Assembly (NCBI GenBank): GCA_963727765.1
Contig: CAVSGZ010000004.1
Coordinates: 62,001-126,000 of the forward strand
Source of the DNA: FEN-299 sp963727765
GTDB taxonomy: Bacteria > Acidobacteriota > Vicinamibacteria > Vicinamibacterales > Fen-181
Direction of reading: 5' to 3'
Length of the DNA: 64,000 bases
Part shown: in pieces, positions 1 to 10,145 of the stretch
How positions within the stretch are numbered: the first letter of the stretch is position 1
Layout: each line of letters begins with the position of its first letter
Notes under the pieces: generated by a model
Seen by the model: only the letters and a program-made list of their open reading frames with translations
Told to the model about the DNA's origin: nothing
The model's database searches: none
Position numbers and translations under genes: made by a program

Positions 1-590
1 ACGTCTATCTGGCCACGGGCCGGTTCGGGCCCTACGTGCAGCTGGGAGAGGCGCCCGAGAAGCCGGCGAAAGGGTCGAAGGCGCCCAAGCCGCCCAAGCC
101 GAAGCGAGCCTCGTTGCCCAAGGGGGTGAGCGAGGCGCAGGCCGACCTGGCGCTGGCGCTGCAACTGCTCAGCCTCCCGCGTGCCCTCGGAGCCCATCCT
201 GCCGACGGCGAGGAAGTCATCGCCAGCGCCGGGCGTTTCGGCCCCTACGTGAAGCACGGGGACGAGTTCCGTTCGCTCGAGGCGACCGACGACGTCTATG
301 CCGTGAGCCTGGAGCGCGCGCTCGAGCTGCTGGCGCAGCCCAAGCGGTCGCGGCGGAGACAGGCGGCCGCCCCCACGGTGCTTCGCGAGCTGGGCGTGCG
401 CGAGGACACGGGCGCGGCGGTGAAGCTGCTCGACGGGCGCTACGGGCCGTATGTGACCGACGGCACGACGAATGCGTCGCTGCGAAAGGGCACCGACCAG
501 GCGGCGTTCGGCCTGCGCGAGGCGATCGAGATGCTGCTGGCGCGTGCGGCGGCCGGGCCGAAGAAGAAGGGCGCGCGGCGCAGGAAATGA
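1..590 (+). CDS. topA: DNA topoisomerase I, C-terminal part (5' end outside window)
   Basis: This is the last ~195 residues of a type IA topoisomerase, which relaxes negative supercoils; the catalytic core lies upstream of the window. Three topoisomerase C-terminal repeats are visible, marked by GRFGPYVQLG (from base ~21), GRFGPYVKHGDEF (from ~232) and GRYGPYVTDGT (from ~436), with a lysine/proline-rich linker between the first two and a basic tail (KKKGARRRK) that probably helps bind DNA. The reading frame is open from base 3. The stop TGA overlaps the trmFO start (ATGA), so the two are translationally coupled. The order topA-trmFO-xerC is conserved in other bacteria and supports the call. 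Confidence 0.93.
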   Translation, partial: VYLATGRFGPYVQLGEAPEKPAKGSKAPKPPKPKRASLPKGVSEAQADLALALQLLSLPRALGAHPADGEEVIASAGRFGPYVKHGDEFRSLEATDDVYAVSLERALELLAQPKRSRRRQAAAPTVLRELGVREDTGAAVKLLDGRYGPYVTDGTTNASLRKGTDQAAFGLREAIEMLLARAAAGPKKKGARRRK

Positions 591-1909
591 TCCACATTCT
601 CGGTGGCGGCCTTGCCGGCTGCGAAGCCGCGTGGCAGGCCGCGACCCGCGGCCAGCAGGTCGTGGTGCACGAGATGCGGCCCATTCGAGGGACCGATGTG
701 CACCGGACCGGCTCGCTGGCCGAGCTGGTCTGCAGCAACTCGTTCCGCAGCGACAAGCTGGACAACGCCGTCGGCCTCCTCAAGGAGGAGATGCGGCGAC
801 TCGGCTCGCTGGTGATGCGCGTGGCGGGCCTGGCGCGCGTGCCGGCCGGCGCGGCGCTCGCCGTGGACCGGGAACGGTTCGCGGAGCTGGTGACCGGCGA
901 GATCACGTCGCATCCGCTCATCACCGTGGTCCGCGAGGAAGTGACGGACATCCCCGACCCGGCGACGGCCGGAGGACCGGTCGTCATCGCGACCGGGCCG
1001 CTCACCTCGCCCGCGCTCTCCGGGAAGATCGCGGCGCTCGTCGGCCACGAGCACCTCTATTTCTACGATGCGGTCAGCCCGATCGTCCTCGCCGAGTCGA
1101 TCGACCGGTCGCGCGTCTTTCGTGCGTCGCGATGGGGGCGCGGCAGCGCCGAGGGGGACTACCTCAACTGCCCGTTCACGGCGCCCGAATACGAGACGTT
1201 CTACCAGGCGCTCGTTACGGCGGAGCGGGCGAGGGTGCACGACCTCGACCGCGAACGGTTCTTCGAGGGGTGCCTGCCCATCGAGGTGATGGCGCACCGT
1301 GGCCCGGACACGCTTCGCTTCGGCCCGATGAAGCCGGTGGGGCTCCCAGACCCGCGCACCGGCCGCCCGCCGTACGCCGTGCTCCAGCTTCGGCAGGACA
1401 ACCTCGCCGCCGACCATTTCAGCCTCGTGGGGTTCCAGACGCAGCTCACGTGGGGCGAGCAGGCGCGGGTGTTCCGGCTGATCCCCGGCCTCGAGCGGGC
1501 CGAGTTCGCGCGCTTTGGCCTCGTGCACCGGAACACCTACATCAACGGGCCGACCGTGCTCGCCGCGACGTGGCAGGTGCGGACGCGCACGGATCTGCTC
1601 TTCGCCGGGCAGATCTCGGGCGTAGAGGGATACGTCGAGTCGGCGGCCTCCGGGCTCCTTGCCGGGATCAATGCCGCGGCTCTCGCGGCCGGCCGCGCGC
1701 CGTCCTCGCCGCCGCGCACGACGGCGATCGGGGCGCTGGCGTACTATGTGTCGCACGCGGACGCGGCCGAGTACCAGCCGAGCAACATCACCTTCGGGAT
1801 CATGGCGCCGCTCGAGTCGACCGACCGCCGGCTCCGTCGCGACCGCAAGGCGCGGAACGAGGCGATCTCGGCGCGCGCGCTCGAAGAGCTGGGTCGGTGG
1901 ATGTCATGA
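587..1909 (+). CDS. trmFO: Methylenetetrahydrofolate-tRNA-(uracil-5-)-methyltransferase
   Basis: A 440-residue cytoplasmic flavoprotein that makes m5U54 in the tRNA T-loop using methylene-tetrahydrofolate and FAD. The N-terminus carries the FAD-binding motif GGGLAGCEAAWQAA (residues ~5-19), followed by the family signatures ELVCSNSFRSD, with the conserved cysteine, and LKEEMRRLGSL. The C-terminal half has the GidA-like AGQISGVEGYVESAASG segment, and the length matches the family. It overlaps topA by 4 bp upstream and xerC by 4 bp downstream (both ATGA), so the three are one operon. Having TrmFO rather than SAM-dependent TrmA is typical of Firmicutes, Deltaproteobacteria and Acidobacteriota, not Gammaproteobacteria. 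Confidence 0.96.
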   Translation: MIHILGGGLAGCEAAWQAATRGQQVVVHEMRPIRGTDVHRTGSLAELVCSNSFRSDKLDNAVGLLKEEMRRLGSLVMRVAGLARVPAGAALAVDRERFAELVTGEITSHPLITVVREEVTDIPDPATAGGPVVIATGPLTSPALSGKIAALVGHEHLYFYDAVSPIVLAESIDRSRVFRASRWGRGSAEGDYLNCPFTAPEYETFYQALVTAERARVHDLDRERFFEGCLPIEVMAHRGPDTLRFGPMKPVGLPDPRTGRPPYAVLQLRQDNLAADHFSLVGFQTQLTWGEQARVFRLIPGLERAEFARFGLVHRNTYINGPTVLAATWQVRTRTDLLFAGQISGVEGYVESAASGLLAGINAAALAAGRAPSSPPRTTAIGALAYYVSHADAAEYQPSNITFGIMAPLESTDRRLRRDRKARNEAISARALEELGRWMS

Positions 1910-2934
1910 AAGACGAGATTCGCGCCTTTCTGTCCTTCCTGCGGCTGAACCGCAACGCCTCGGCGCACACGGTGCGCGCCTACGAGAGCGATCTGTCGCA
2001 GCTCCTCACCTTCATGGCGGGGGAGTACAAGCGTCCGCGGCCCGATCTGAAGCCAGCCGACATCACGCGGCCGGTCATTCGCGGGTTCCTCGCCGACCTG
2101 TTCCACGCGGGCGAGTCGCGGTCGAGCGCCGCGCGGAAACTCGCGGCCGTCCGCACCTTCCTGCGCTACCTGAAACGCGAGGGACTCATTGACTCGGATC
2201 CCGGGCTGCTCGTCGCCACGCCGAAGCGCGAACAGCCGATTCCCCGTCACCTCGAGATCGACGAGATGTCGCGCCTGCTCGAGATGCCGGACGGGACGGG
2301 CCCGCTCGGCCGGCGGGATCGCGCGATCCTGGAACTGCTCTACGCGTCGGGCCTTCGGCTGAGCGAGCTGGTGGGGCTCGACCTCGAGGATGTGAATCTA
2401 GGCAGCCGGCTGGTGCGGGTGATGGGGAAGGGACGCAAGGAGCGGCTGGTGCCGTTCAACCAGAGCGCGACGGCGGCCATCCGGGCCTGGCTGCCGGACC
2501 GCGAGGCGCTCAGGCGGCAGCCAGAGGGCGGAGGGCGGGGGGCGGGAGGCGGAGGGGCGGCGGGCGGGCGAGGACCAGCAACGGGACAACGGTTGCGCCG
2601 GGAGCCGAGAGCCGAGAGCCGAAAGCCGACAGCCGACAGCCGAGAGGCGATGTTTCTCAATTACCGCGGCACGCGCCTGTCGTCGCGCCACGTCCACCGG
2701 CTCGTGCGGCACTACGTCGCGGCGTGCAGCATGCGCTTCGGCATCAGCCCGCACGCCATCCGCCATTCGTTCGCCACCCACCTGCTCGAAGCTGGCGCCG
2801 ATCTGCGCGCCATCCAGGAACTGCTCGGGCACGTGCGGCTCAGCACGACGCAGCGGTACACGCACGTCAACGCGGCGCAGTTGATGGAGGTCTACCGACG
2901 GGCCCACCCGAGGGCGAGGGGAGAGGGCGCCTAG
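1906..2934 (+). CDS. xerC: Tyrosine recombinase XerC with an in-frame repeat insertion
   Basis: A chromosome-dimer-resolving tyrosine recombinase of 342 residues, where about 300 is usual. The SAM-like core-binding domain (residues ~1-90) is followed by a catalytic domain with Arg in GLRLSELVGL (~151), Lys in GKGRKERLVP, His-x-x-Arg in HAIRHSFATHLLEAG (~283-286), His in LLGHVRLSTTQRYTHV, and the nucleophile Tyr in RYTHV (~317). Between the Lys strand and AMFLNYRGTRLS lies a ~41-residue low-complexity stretch (GGGRGAGGGGAAGG..., then PRAESRKPTADSRE) encoded by 7-bp repeats at 2526-2648. It replaces the usual short loop, so the fold may tolerate it. The position after topA-trmFO suggests XerC rather than XerD. 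Its stop shares the palindrome CTAG with the converging regulator gene. Confidence 0.9.
   Translation: MKDEIRAFLSFLRLNRNASAHTVRAYESDLSQLLTFMAGEYKRPRPDLKPADITRPVIRGFLADLFHAGESRSSAARKLAAVRTFLRYLKREGLIDSDPGLLVATPKREQPIPRHLEIDEMSRLLEMPDGTGPLGRRDRAILELLYASGLRLSELVGLDLEDVNLGSRLVRVMGKGRKERLVPFNQSATAAIRAWLPDREALRRQPEGGGRGAGGGGAAGGRGPATGQRLRREPRAESRKPTADSREAMFLNYRGTRLSSRHVHRLVRHYVAACSMRFGISPHAIRHSFATHLLEAGADLRAIQELLGHVRLSTTQRYTHVNAAQLMEVYRRAHPRARGEGA
2526..2648 (+). repeat. 7-bp degenerate repeat array inside xerC
   Basis: Two runs of heptamers lie inside the coding sequence. At 2526-2574 there are GGGCGGA/GGGCGGG-type units, and at 2600-2648 seven units of the form GAGAGCC, GAAAGCC or GACAGCC. The whole stretch is 123 bp, a multiple of three, so the frame is kept. 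It encodes Gly/Ala-rich and then Arg/Glu/Ser-rich residues. Similar heptamer arrays occur at six other places in the window. Confidence 0.85.
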
Positions 2935-4340
2935 CCCTGCTCCTCCGCTTCGGCCTCCATCTGCCGCCGGTTCTTCGGGAACTCGATCCTGAGCGTCTTG
3001 ATCTTGTAGTTGATCACCCGCGGGCTGATCGAGAGCAGATCGGCCGCGTCCTTCTGCACCCAGTTCGAGATCTTCAGCGCCTCGACCAGCGCGCACCGCT
3101 CGATTTCCTCGAGCGGGACGCCGGTCGGCGGGATCCGCACCACGGACGGCCCTCCCGCATCGGTGCCCGCCGGCGCTGTTTCACCCAGGTGGAGATCGCC
3201 GAGGCCGATCTCGGTGCCCTCGCACAGCAGCACCGCGCGCTCGATGGCGTTCTCGAGCTCGCGGATGTTGCCGGGCCAGTTGTAGCGGCGCAGCAGCTTC
3301 AGCGCGTCGGGCCGGATCCCGTCCATCTTCCGCTTCAGCTCGCCGGCGAACCGCTGGACAAAAGTGAGAGCCAGCGCCTCGATGTCGTCCTTCCGGTCGC
3401 GCAGCGGGGGCATGTTGATCGACACGACGTTGAGGCGGTAGTAGAGGTCCTCGCGGAACTGCCCGGCCGCCACCATGGCGGAGAGATTCCGGTTCGAGGC
3501 GGCGATGAGGCGGACGTCGACCTTCAGCGTCCGCGTGCCGCCGAGCCGCTCGAACTCGTGCTCCTGGAGCACGCGCAGGATCTTCGCCTGCGTGTTGGCG
3601 CTCATGTCGCCGACTTCGTCGAGGAACATCGTCCCGCCGTCGGCCTGCTCGAACCGCCCGATCCGCTGCTTGTCGGCGCTGGTGAACGCGCCCTTCTCGT
3701 GGCCGAACAGCTCCGACTCGAGCAGGTTCTCCTGCAGCGCCGCGCAGTTGACGCGGACGAAGTTCCGCCCGGCCCTGAGCGAGTTGTGGTGGATGGCCCC
3801 GGCGATCAGCTCCTTGCCCGTGCCCGTCTCGCCGTGGATCAGGACGGTGGTGTTGCTCTTGGCCACCTTGCGCACGATGGCCAGCACCCTGGCTAGCGCC
3901 TCGGAGTGTCCGACGATCCGGTCGAACTCGTAGATGTCGTTCTGCGTGTGGCGGAGGTAATCGAGCTCGTTGCGCATCCGGCGCAGCTCGAGCGCCTTCT
4001 CGATCTTGACCTCCATCTCCTCGATCTCGAACGGCTTCTGGACGAAGTCGAACGCGCCGCCCTTCATCGCCTCGACCGCCGTCGTGACCGACCCGAAGGC
4101 GGTCATCAGGATCACGGCCGTCGTGGGGTGCAGCGCCTTGGTGGTGCGCAGCACCTCGAGACCGTCGCTGCCGCCCATCTTCAGGTCGCTCAGCACGACG
4201 TCGAAGTAGCCGGCGTGGAGGCACGCGATGGCGGCGTTGCCGTTGGCGGCCTCCTCGGTCTCGTGGCCGGCCTCGGTGAGCGCCCTCGCCAGGCCCCGCC
4301 GCAGCGCGTCATGATCGTCGACGATCAGAATTCGACCCAT
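2931..4340 (-). CDS. Sigma-54-dependent response regulator, NtrC family
   Basis: A 469-residue transcription activator. The receiver domain (residues ~1-120) has the acidic pair DD at 8-9 and phospho-acceptor Asp52 (VVLSDLKM). The AAA+ domain has Walker A GETGTGKE and Walker B GGTMFLDEVGD. A C-terminal Fis-type HTH covers ~45 residues. The sigma-54-contact loop, normally GAFTGA, reads GAFTSA, so one conserved glycine is replaced while the key Thr remains. I start it at ATG 4340 (MGRILIVDD), 11 nt after the kinase stop and behind GGACGGTGG, rather than at an upstream in-frame codon that would overlap the kinase. It forms an operon with that kinase. Its target is unknown. Confidence 0.93.
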   Translation of the reverse strand: MGRILIVDDHDALRRGLARALTEAGHETEEAANGNAAIACLHAGYFDVVLSDLKMGGSDGLEVLRTTKALHPTTAVILMTAFGSVTTAVEAMKGGAFDFVQKPFEIEEMEVKIEKALELRRMRNELDYLRHTQNDIYEFDRIVGHSEALARVLAIVRKVAKSNTTVLIHGETGTGKELIAGAIHHNSLRAGRNFVRVNCAALQENLLESELFGHEKGAFTSADKQRIGRFEQADGGTMFLDEVGDMSANTQAKILRVLQEHEFERLGGTRTLKVDVRLIAASNRNLSAMVAAGQFREDLYYRLNVVSINMPPLRDRKDDIEALALTFVQRFAGELKRKMDGIRPDALKLLRRYNWPGNIRELENAIERAVLLCEGTEIGLGDLHLGETAPAGTDAGGPSVVRIPPTGVPLEEIERCALVEALKISNWVQKDAADLLSISPRVINYKIKTLRIEFPKNRRQMEAEAEEQG

Positions 4341-4351
4341 AATCCACCGTC

Positions 4352-5527
4352 CTAGTGGAGCCATTCCTCGCCGGCACTGACCGGCAGCGTGACACGGAAC
4401 CGGGTGCCCTGGCCCGGCGCCGACTCGACGTCGATCTGGCCGTTGTGCGCGTCCACGATCTTCCGGACGATCGCCAGGCCGAGCCCGGAGCCCTGGGGCT
4501 TGGTCGTGAAGAACGGGTTGAAGATCCGCTCGACCGCGTCGGGCGGCACACCGGGTCCGTCATCGGCCACCTCGACGACGAGCGTCGCCCCCGGCGCGCG
4601 ATCGCCCGGGCCCGCCGACGGCTCCTGGTACTCCGTGCCGACCGACGCCGTGATCCCGATGGTTCCCTTGCCGCCGAGCGCCTCGAGGCTGTTGATGACG
4701 AGATTCGAGAACAGCTGGCCGAGCTGGTGGGGGTCGGCCTTGATGAGTGGCAGCTGCGGCTCGATCCGCATCGTCACCGCGACCTCGCCGCGCTCGATCT
4801 TGTGCCCGGCCATCGTCACCGCGTCGTGCAGGACCTGGGCGACCGACGTCTTCTCGACCTGCAGCCGGATCGGCCTGACGAACTCCAGCACCTCGAGCAC
4901 GATCGCATTGGCGGTCTTCGCCTCGCTGATGATGTCGCCGATGATCGCCTGCGCGTCGGGGTTGTCCGCGACACGGCGGCGCAGCAGGCCGGCCATCACC
5001 TCGATGCCCGCCAGCGGGTTCTTGACCTCGTGCGCGATGGTGGCGGCCATCTCGCCGAGCGAGGCCAGCCGGTCGCGCAGCCGCTCCCGCTCCTCCATCT
5101 GCTCGACCAGCGTGAGGTCCTTGAAGAACAGCGTCGCGCCCTCGCTGCGCCCCTGGTCGTCGAGAATCTGCGAGAGCGTATAGCCGATCACCTTGCCCGA
5201 CGGCTTCAGCCTGAGCTCGGCGCGGTTCGGCAGGTGCGCCAGGTCGAACGCCGCCGACAGGATGCGGACGACGTCCGGCTGGCTGGCCAGCACGTCGGCG
5301 TAGGGGCGGCCGATGTCCTCCCCGTGCGGTGCGAGGTCGAGGATGCGGTACGCGACGTCGTTCATCACCGCCAGTCGCCGGTCGCGCGTCACGGCCAGCA
5401 CGCCGTTCCGCATGCCGAGGACGATGTGGCGGAAGAAGCGGTCTTCTGACGGCTGTGAGAGCGCCGAGCCTGTGGCTGCACCTCCGGCCGGTGCCTGTTG
5501 CCTGCGCCGGTGGGGTCGGTCCGTCAT
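4352..5527 (-). CDS. Soluble PAS-domain sensor histidine kinase, NtrB-like
   Basis: A 391-residue kinase that should phosphorylate the adjacent NtrC-type regulator. An N-terminal PAS-like domain (residues ~35-140, RNGVLAVTRDRRLAVMND) is followed by a HisKA domain with phospho-acceptor His166 (ATIAHEVKNPLAG). The HATPase domain shows the N box (LFSNLVINSLEAL), G1 (VADDGPGVPP), F box (IFNPFFTTK) and G2 (GSGLGLAIVRKI). No membrane segment is visible, so it probably senses a cytoplasmic signal. The start at ATG 5527 has GAGGGAG about 11 nt upstream; an in-frame codon at 5641 would add 38 residues unlike the family. It is the first gene of a two-gene operon. Confidence 0.92.
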   Translation of the reverse strand: MTDRPHRRRQQAPAGGAATGSALSQPSEDRFFRHIVLGMRNGVLAVTRDRRLAVMNDVAYRILDLAPHGEDIGRPYADVLASQPDVVRILSAAFDLAHLPNRAELRLKPSGKVIGYTLSQILDDQGRSEGATLFFKDLTLVEQMEERERLRDRLASLGEMAATIAHEVKNPLAGIEVMAGLLRRRVADNPDAQAIIGDIISEAKTANAIVLEVLEFVRPIRLQVEKTSVAQVLHDAVTMAGHKIERGEVAVTMRIEPQLPLIKADPHQLGQLFSNLVINSLEALGGKGTIGITASVGTEYQEPSAGPGDRAPGATLVVEVADDGPGVPPDAVERIFNPFFTTKPQGSGLGLAIVRKIVDAHNGQIDVESAPGQGTRFRVTLPVSAGEEWLH

Positions 5528-5723
5528 GACGTGGGAAACTCCCTCTTGCCCGGAGGACGGGGTCGACGATTTCAATAGTGTAACGGCAGTGCGGCCGGTC
5601 GCCAAGTTATCAGGCCTCATGTCAAAGGCCAAAGAGCGCAAACGGCGTACCGCCTCGCTTCGATGACGAATTCCGTCAAGTGTATGAAGTATCTGGGACT
5701 TGCACCGAGTTTCGGCCGGCGAT

Positions 5724-5743
5724 CACTGACAATTCTGTCAGTG
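5724..5743. promoter_or_regulatory. Perfect 8-bp inverted repeat between ABC-F and kinase genes
   Basis: CACTGACA and its reverse complement TGTCAGTG are separated by ATTC. It lies 5 bp past the ABC-F stop and about 200 bp upstream of the kinase start, both genes being on the minus strand. No T-run follows on either strand, so it is a weak intrinsic terminator at best. An operator for the kinase/regulator operon is the alternative. The rest of the ~220-bp gap (5528-5748) shows nothing else I can name. Confidence 0.45.
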
Positions 5744-5748
5744 GCGGG

Positions 5749-7813
<2,065 letters not shown>

Positions 7814-7905
7814 CCGGGAGACGGCTGGGCTCGGGCGCGTTGGCCGAAAAACCCATGGTAGCACACGGCCGCGGTTGGTTCCCGCCCCGCCGCGCCGGTG
7901 GTGTC

Positions 7906-7911
7906 TATAAT
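7906..7911 (+). promoter_or_regulatory. -10 box TATAAT upstream of the ECF sigma gene
   Basis: A perfect TATAAT lies 48 bp before the sigma factor start in the divergent gap between the ABC-F and sigma genes (7814-7958). No good -35 is visible at the usual distance. It suggests housekeeping transcription of the sigma/anti-sigma pair. Confidence 0.55.
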
Positions 7912-7958
7912 GGAAGAGACGACACCACGGAAGACCAACGGGGTGACTCCGCCGTCTT

Positions 7959-8642
7959 ATGGGCAGGGCGGGGTTCGTGCCTGCCGTGTTCATGTCGCGG
8001 GACCGAGAGCCCGTGTGCGGTGTCGGGGAGGACCTCCTGGAGGACGTTGCCGTCCTCGTCGGCCTGAGCGACGAGGAACTCGTGACCCGGTCGGTCGGTG
8101 GCGACACCGAGAGCTTCAACCAGCTGATCAGGCGGTGGGAGAAGCCGATCTACGCGCTGGCCTACCGCACGATCGGCCGCGAAGACGATGCCCGGGACGT
8201 CGTTCAGGAGACCTTCCTGCGGGCCTTCCGCGGCCTGAGCGGCTTCAAGGGGCAGGCGAAGTTTTCGTCCTGGCTTTACCGGATCGCCCTGAACCTCTGC
8301 CGTGACTGGATTCGCCGCCAACGGCGGGCTCCGGTGGTGCTGGCGCCGGACGGCGTGGACCTGGTCGAACTGGCGGGCGAGGGCGAAGGGGTTGAGAGTC
8401 TCGAGGACGCGGTCGAGCGAAAGGACCTCAGCCAGGCGGTCGCGAGGGCGATGCGAGCCCTGCCCGAGGATCAGCGCACGGCGATCGTGTTGAAGGAATA
8501 CCACGGGCTGACGTTTCAGGAGATTGCGGAACTGCTGGGTTGCCCGCTCAGCACCGTGAAGACTCGGCTCTACCAGGGGCTGACGGTCCTTCGGAAAGAG
8601 CTCGAACGTGGCGGCATCCAGTCGGCGACGAGGATCGTATGA
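7959..8642 (+). CDS. ECF-type RNA polymerase sigma factor
   Basis: A 227-residue extracytoplasmic-function sigma factor. Region 2 (residues ~50-115) carries SFNQLIRRWEKPIYALAYR and the -10-binding helix DVVQETFLRAFRGL. Region 4 (~160-215) carries the HTH TFQEIAELLGCPLSTVKTR. The start is uncertain: ATG 7959 has GGGGTGA 12 nt upstream, while ATG 7992 would shorten the protein by 11 residues. It overlaps the following gene by 4 bp (ATGA), and that gene encodes a zinc anti-sigma factor, so this is a standard sigma/anti-sigma pair. The regulon is unknown; no second copy of an obvious autoregulated promoter was found. Confidence 0.95.
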   Translation: MGRAGFVPAVFMSRDREPVCGVGEDLLEDVAVLVGLSDEELVTRSVGGDTESFNQLIRRWEKPIYALAYRTIGREDDARDVVQETFLRAFRGLSGFKGQAKFSSWLYRIALNLCRDWIRRQRRAPVVLAPDGVDLVELAGEGEGVESLEDAVERKDLSQAVARAMRALPEDQRTAIVLKEYHGLTFQEIAELLGCPLSTVKTRLYQGLTVLRKELERGGIQSATRIV

Positions 8643-9502
8643 GTTTCAGCTGCACGGACAAGGACACGCTGGTCGCCTTCCTCTACGACGAGTGCGATGA
8701 CGAGACGCGCCGCTCGGTGGAGGCGCATCTCGACACATGCCCGGCGTGCACGGAAGAAGTGCGCGGGTTTGCCCGCGTGAGGGAGACGCTGGCACAGTGG
8801 GCGCCCCCGGACCGCGTGGGCGGCTACAGGCTCGTGCGCGACGACGGGGCGGATGCGCCCGCGCCGGGGAAGGTGCTGCGCCCCGCCCGGTGGTGGCAAC
8901 AGCCGGTGCCGGCCCTGGCCAGGGTGGCCGCCGCGATCCTGCTCTTCGCCGGCGGGGCGGCGCTGGCCAACCTCGACGTGCGCTACGACAAGGACGGGTT
9001 CGCCGTGCGCACCGGGTGGCGCCCCCAGACACCGGCGTTGGCCGCGGCGACTGCGCCGCGTGTGGCAACCGCCAACCAGCCGACACCGGTGCCTGCGTCG
9101 ACCACGGTCGCCTCGCCCGCCTCGCCGCAGGCAGATACCCCGTGGCGGATCGAGATGGCCGCTCTCGAGCGGAACCTGCGCGAGCAGTTCCACCAGCAGT
9201 TGGCGGCTGCGCGGGCGACGGGCGCCACGGGGCCGATCGCGGTGTCGGCGGAAGCCGATGCCGGGGAAGCGAGGCTGCTGAGCCAGGTGCACGCGCTCAT
9301 CGACGAGAGCTACCGACGACAGCAGGTCGACATGGCGTACCAGATCAGCCGGGTGGAGCGCGAACTCCAGACGCAGCGGAAGGCCGACGTCGTGCGCGTG
9401 CAGCAGTCGTTCGGGCAGCTCGATGGGCCGCCGATCTACCTGCCCGAGCAGCGGCAGATGATGAACTACATCCGCCTGAACCCGGTCACGCTCAAGAAGT
9501 AG
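8639..9502 (+). CDS. Membrane-anchored zinc-finger anti-sigma factor
   Basis: A 287-residue single-pass protein expected to hold the upstream ECF sigma factor at the membrane. The N-terminal ZAS domain shows His-x3-Cys-x2-Cys in EAHLDTCPACTEEV (residues ~28-36). A hydrophobic segment at ~98-117 (ALARVAAAILLFAGGAAL) is the membrane anchor. A Pro/Ala/Thr-rich linker and an extracytoplasmic, mostly helical C-terminal domain (RIEMAALERNLREQFHQQ) follow. The 4-bp overlap with the sigma gene indicates coupled synthesis. I cannot assign the signal sensed by the outer domain. The 140-bp gap after it (9503-9641) starts with weak 7-bp periodicity. Confidence 0.93.
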   Translation: MSFSCTDKDTLVAFLYDECDDETRRSVEAHLDTCPACTEEVRGFARVRETLAQWAPPDRVGGYRLVRDDGADAPAPGKVLRPARWWQQPVPALARVAAAILLFAGGAALANLDVRYDKDGFAVRTGWRPQTPALAAATAPRVATANQPTPVPASTTVASPASPQADTPWRIEMAALERNLREQFHQQLAAARATGATGPIAVSAEADAGEARLLSQVHALIDESYRRQQVDMAYQISRVERELQTQRKADVVRVQQSFGQLDGPPIYLPEQRQMMNYIRLNPVTLKK

Positions 9503-9628
9503 GCGGAGGGCAGTAGGCGGCTTGCCCTGGGCGAGCGCAGCGGGTCGAAGGGTAGGCAGCAGGCGCAGAACGTGAGCCGGCCCTCCCGGGAACCAGCGGG
9601 ACCGGATCGGTTTCTAACGGGGCATGAG

Positions 9629-9634
9629 TACAAT
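9629..9634 (+). promoter_or_regulatory. -10 box TACAAT 7 nt before a start codon
   Basis: TACAAT ends 7 nt before ATG 9642, with no ribosome binding site between, so transcription would begin at or next to the start codon. No clear -35 element is seen. Confidence 0.5.
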
Positions 9635-9641
9635 GGTGCCC

Positions 9642-10145
9642 ATGACGCTCACTCGCCGCCTCCTGCCGTTGGGGCTCTGCCTCCTCGCTGTCGTCGGACC
9701 CTCCGCGTGCGCATCGCGCACGGTCGACCTGCCGAAGGCGCTCCTGGTGACCGACGTCAGCACGGGCTATTTCGACGCGGGCATCGTCGAGGGCAACAAG
9801 AACAAGATCGTGCCGACCATCTCGGTGCGGCTGAAGAACATCGGCAGCGAGCCGGTGTCGAGCGTGCAGCTCATCGCGAAGTTCAGCCGGATCGGTGAGG
9901 TCGAGGAATGGGGTTCGGCGCCCTACGTCGTCGCCATCGGGGCGGAAGGCCTGGCGCCCGGTCAGACCGGGAACGCCATCGTGATGAAGTGCGACCGCGG
10001 CTACACCGGCGAGCAGCCCCGCGCCGAACTGTTCCATCACAGCCAGTTCGTCGACGTGCACGTCGAGCTGTACGGCAAGCACATGGCGCAGAACTGGGTG
10101 AAGATGGGCGAGTACAAGATCGCCAGGGATCTGCTCACGCAGTAG
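9642..10145 (+). CDS. Secreted protein or lipoprotein of unknown function
   Basis: A 167-residue protein I do not recognise. The N-terminus is an export signal (MTLTRRLLPLGLCLLAVVG) followed by PSACAS, which could be a weak lipobox with the cysteine as lipid site. The mature part has alternating strands typical of a beta-sandwich: TISVRLKNIGSEPVSSVQLIAKF resembles the domain family that describes additive contributions to extracellular binding (quoted here in part only, as SVRLKNIGSEPVSS). ATG 9642 is preferred over ATG 9624 because a -10 box TACAAT lies 7 nt upstream. The TAG stop (10143-10145) lies inside the first unit of a repeat array. Confidence 0.75.
   Translation: MTLTRRLLPLGLCLLAVVGPSACASRTVDLPKALLVTDVSTGYFDAGIVEGNKNKIVPTISVRLKNIGSEPVSSVQLIAKFSRIGEVEEWGSAPYVVAIGAEGLAPGQTGNAIVMKCDRGYTGEQPRAELFHHSQFVDVHVELYGKHMAQNWVKMGEYKIARDLLTQ

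Noticed and set aside
5690..5705. Sigma-54 promoter (GGGACTTGC) near the kinase gene
   Set aside because: The spacing between GG and GC is five bases, not ten.
9503..9570. Heptamer array after the anti-sigma gene
   Set aside because: Period 7 is faint (GCGGAGG, GCAGTAG, GCGGCTT, GCCCTGG) and breaks down after a few units, so I did not list it as a repeat.
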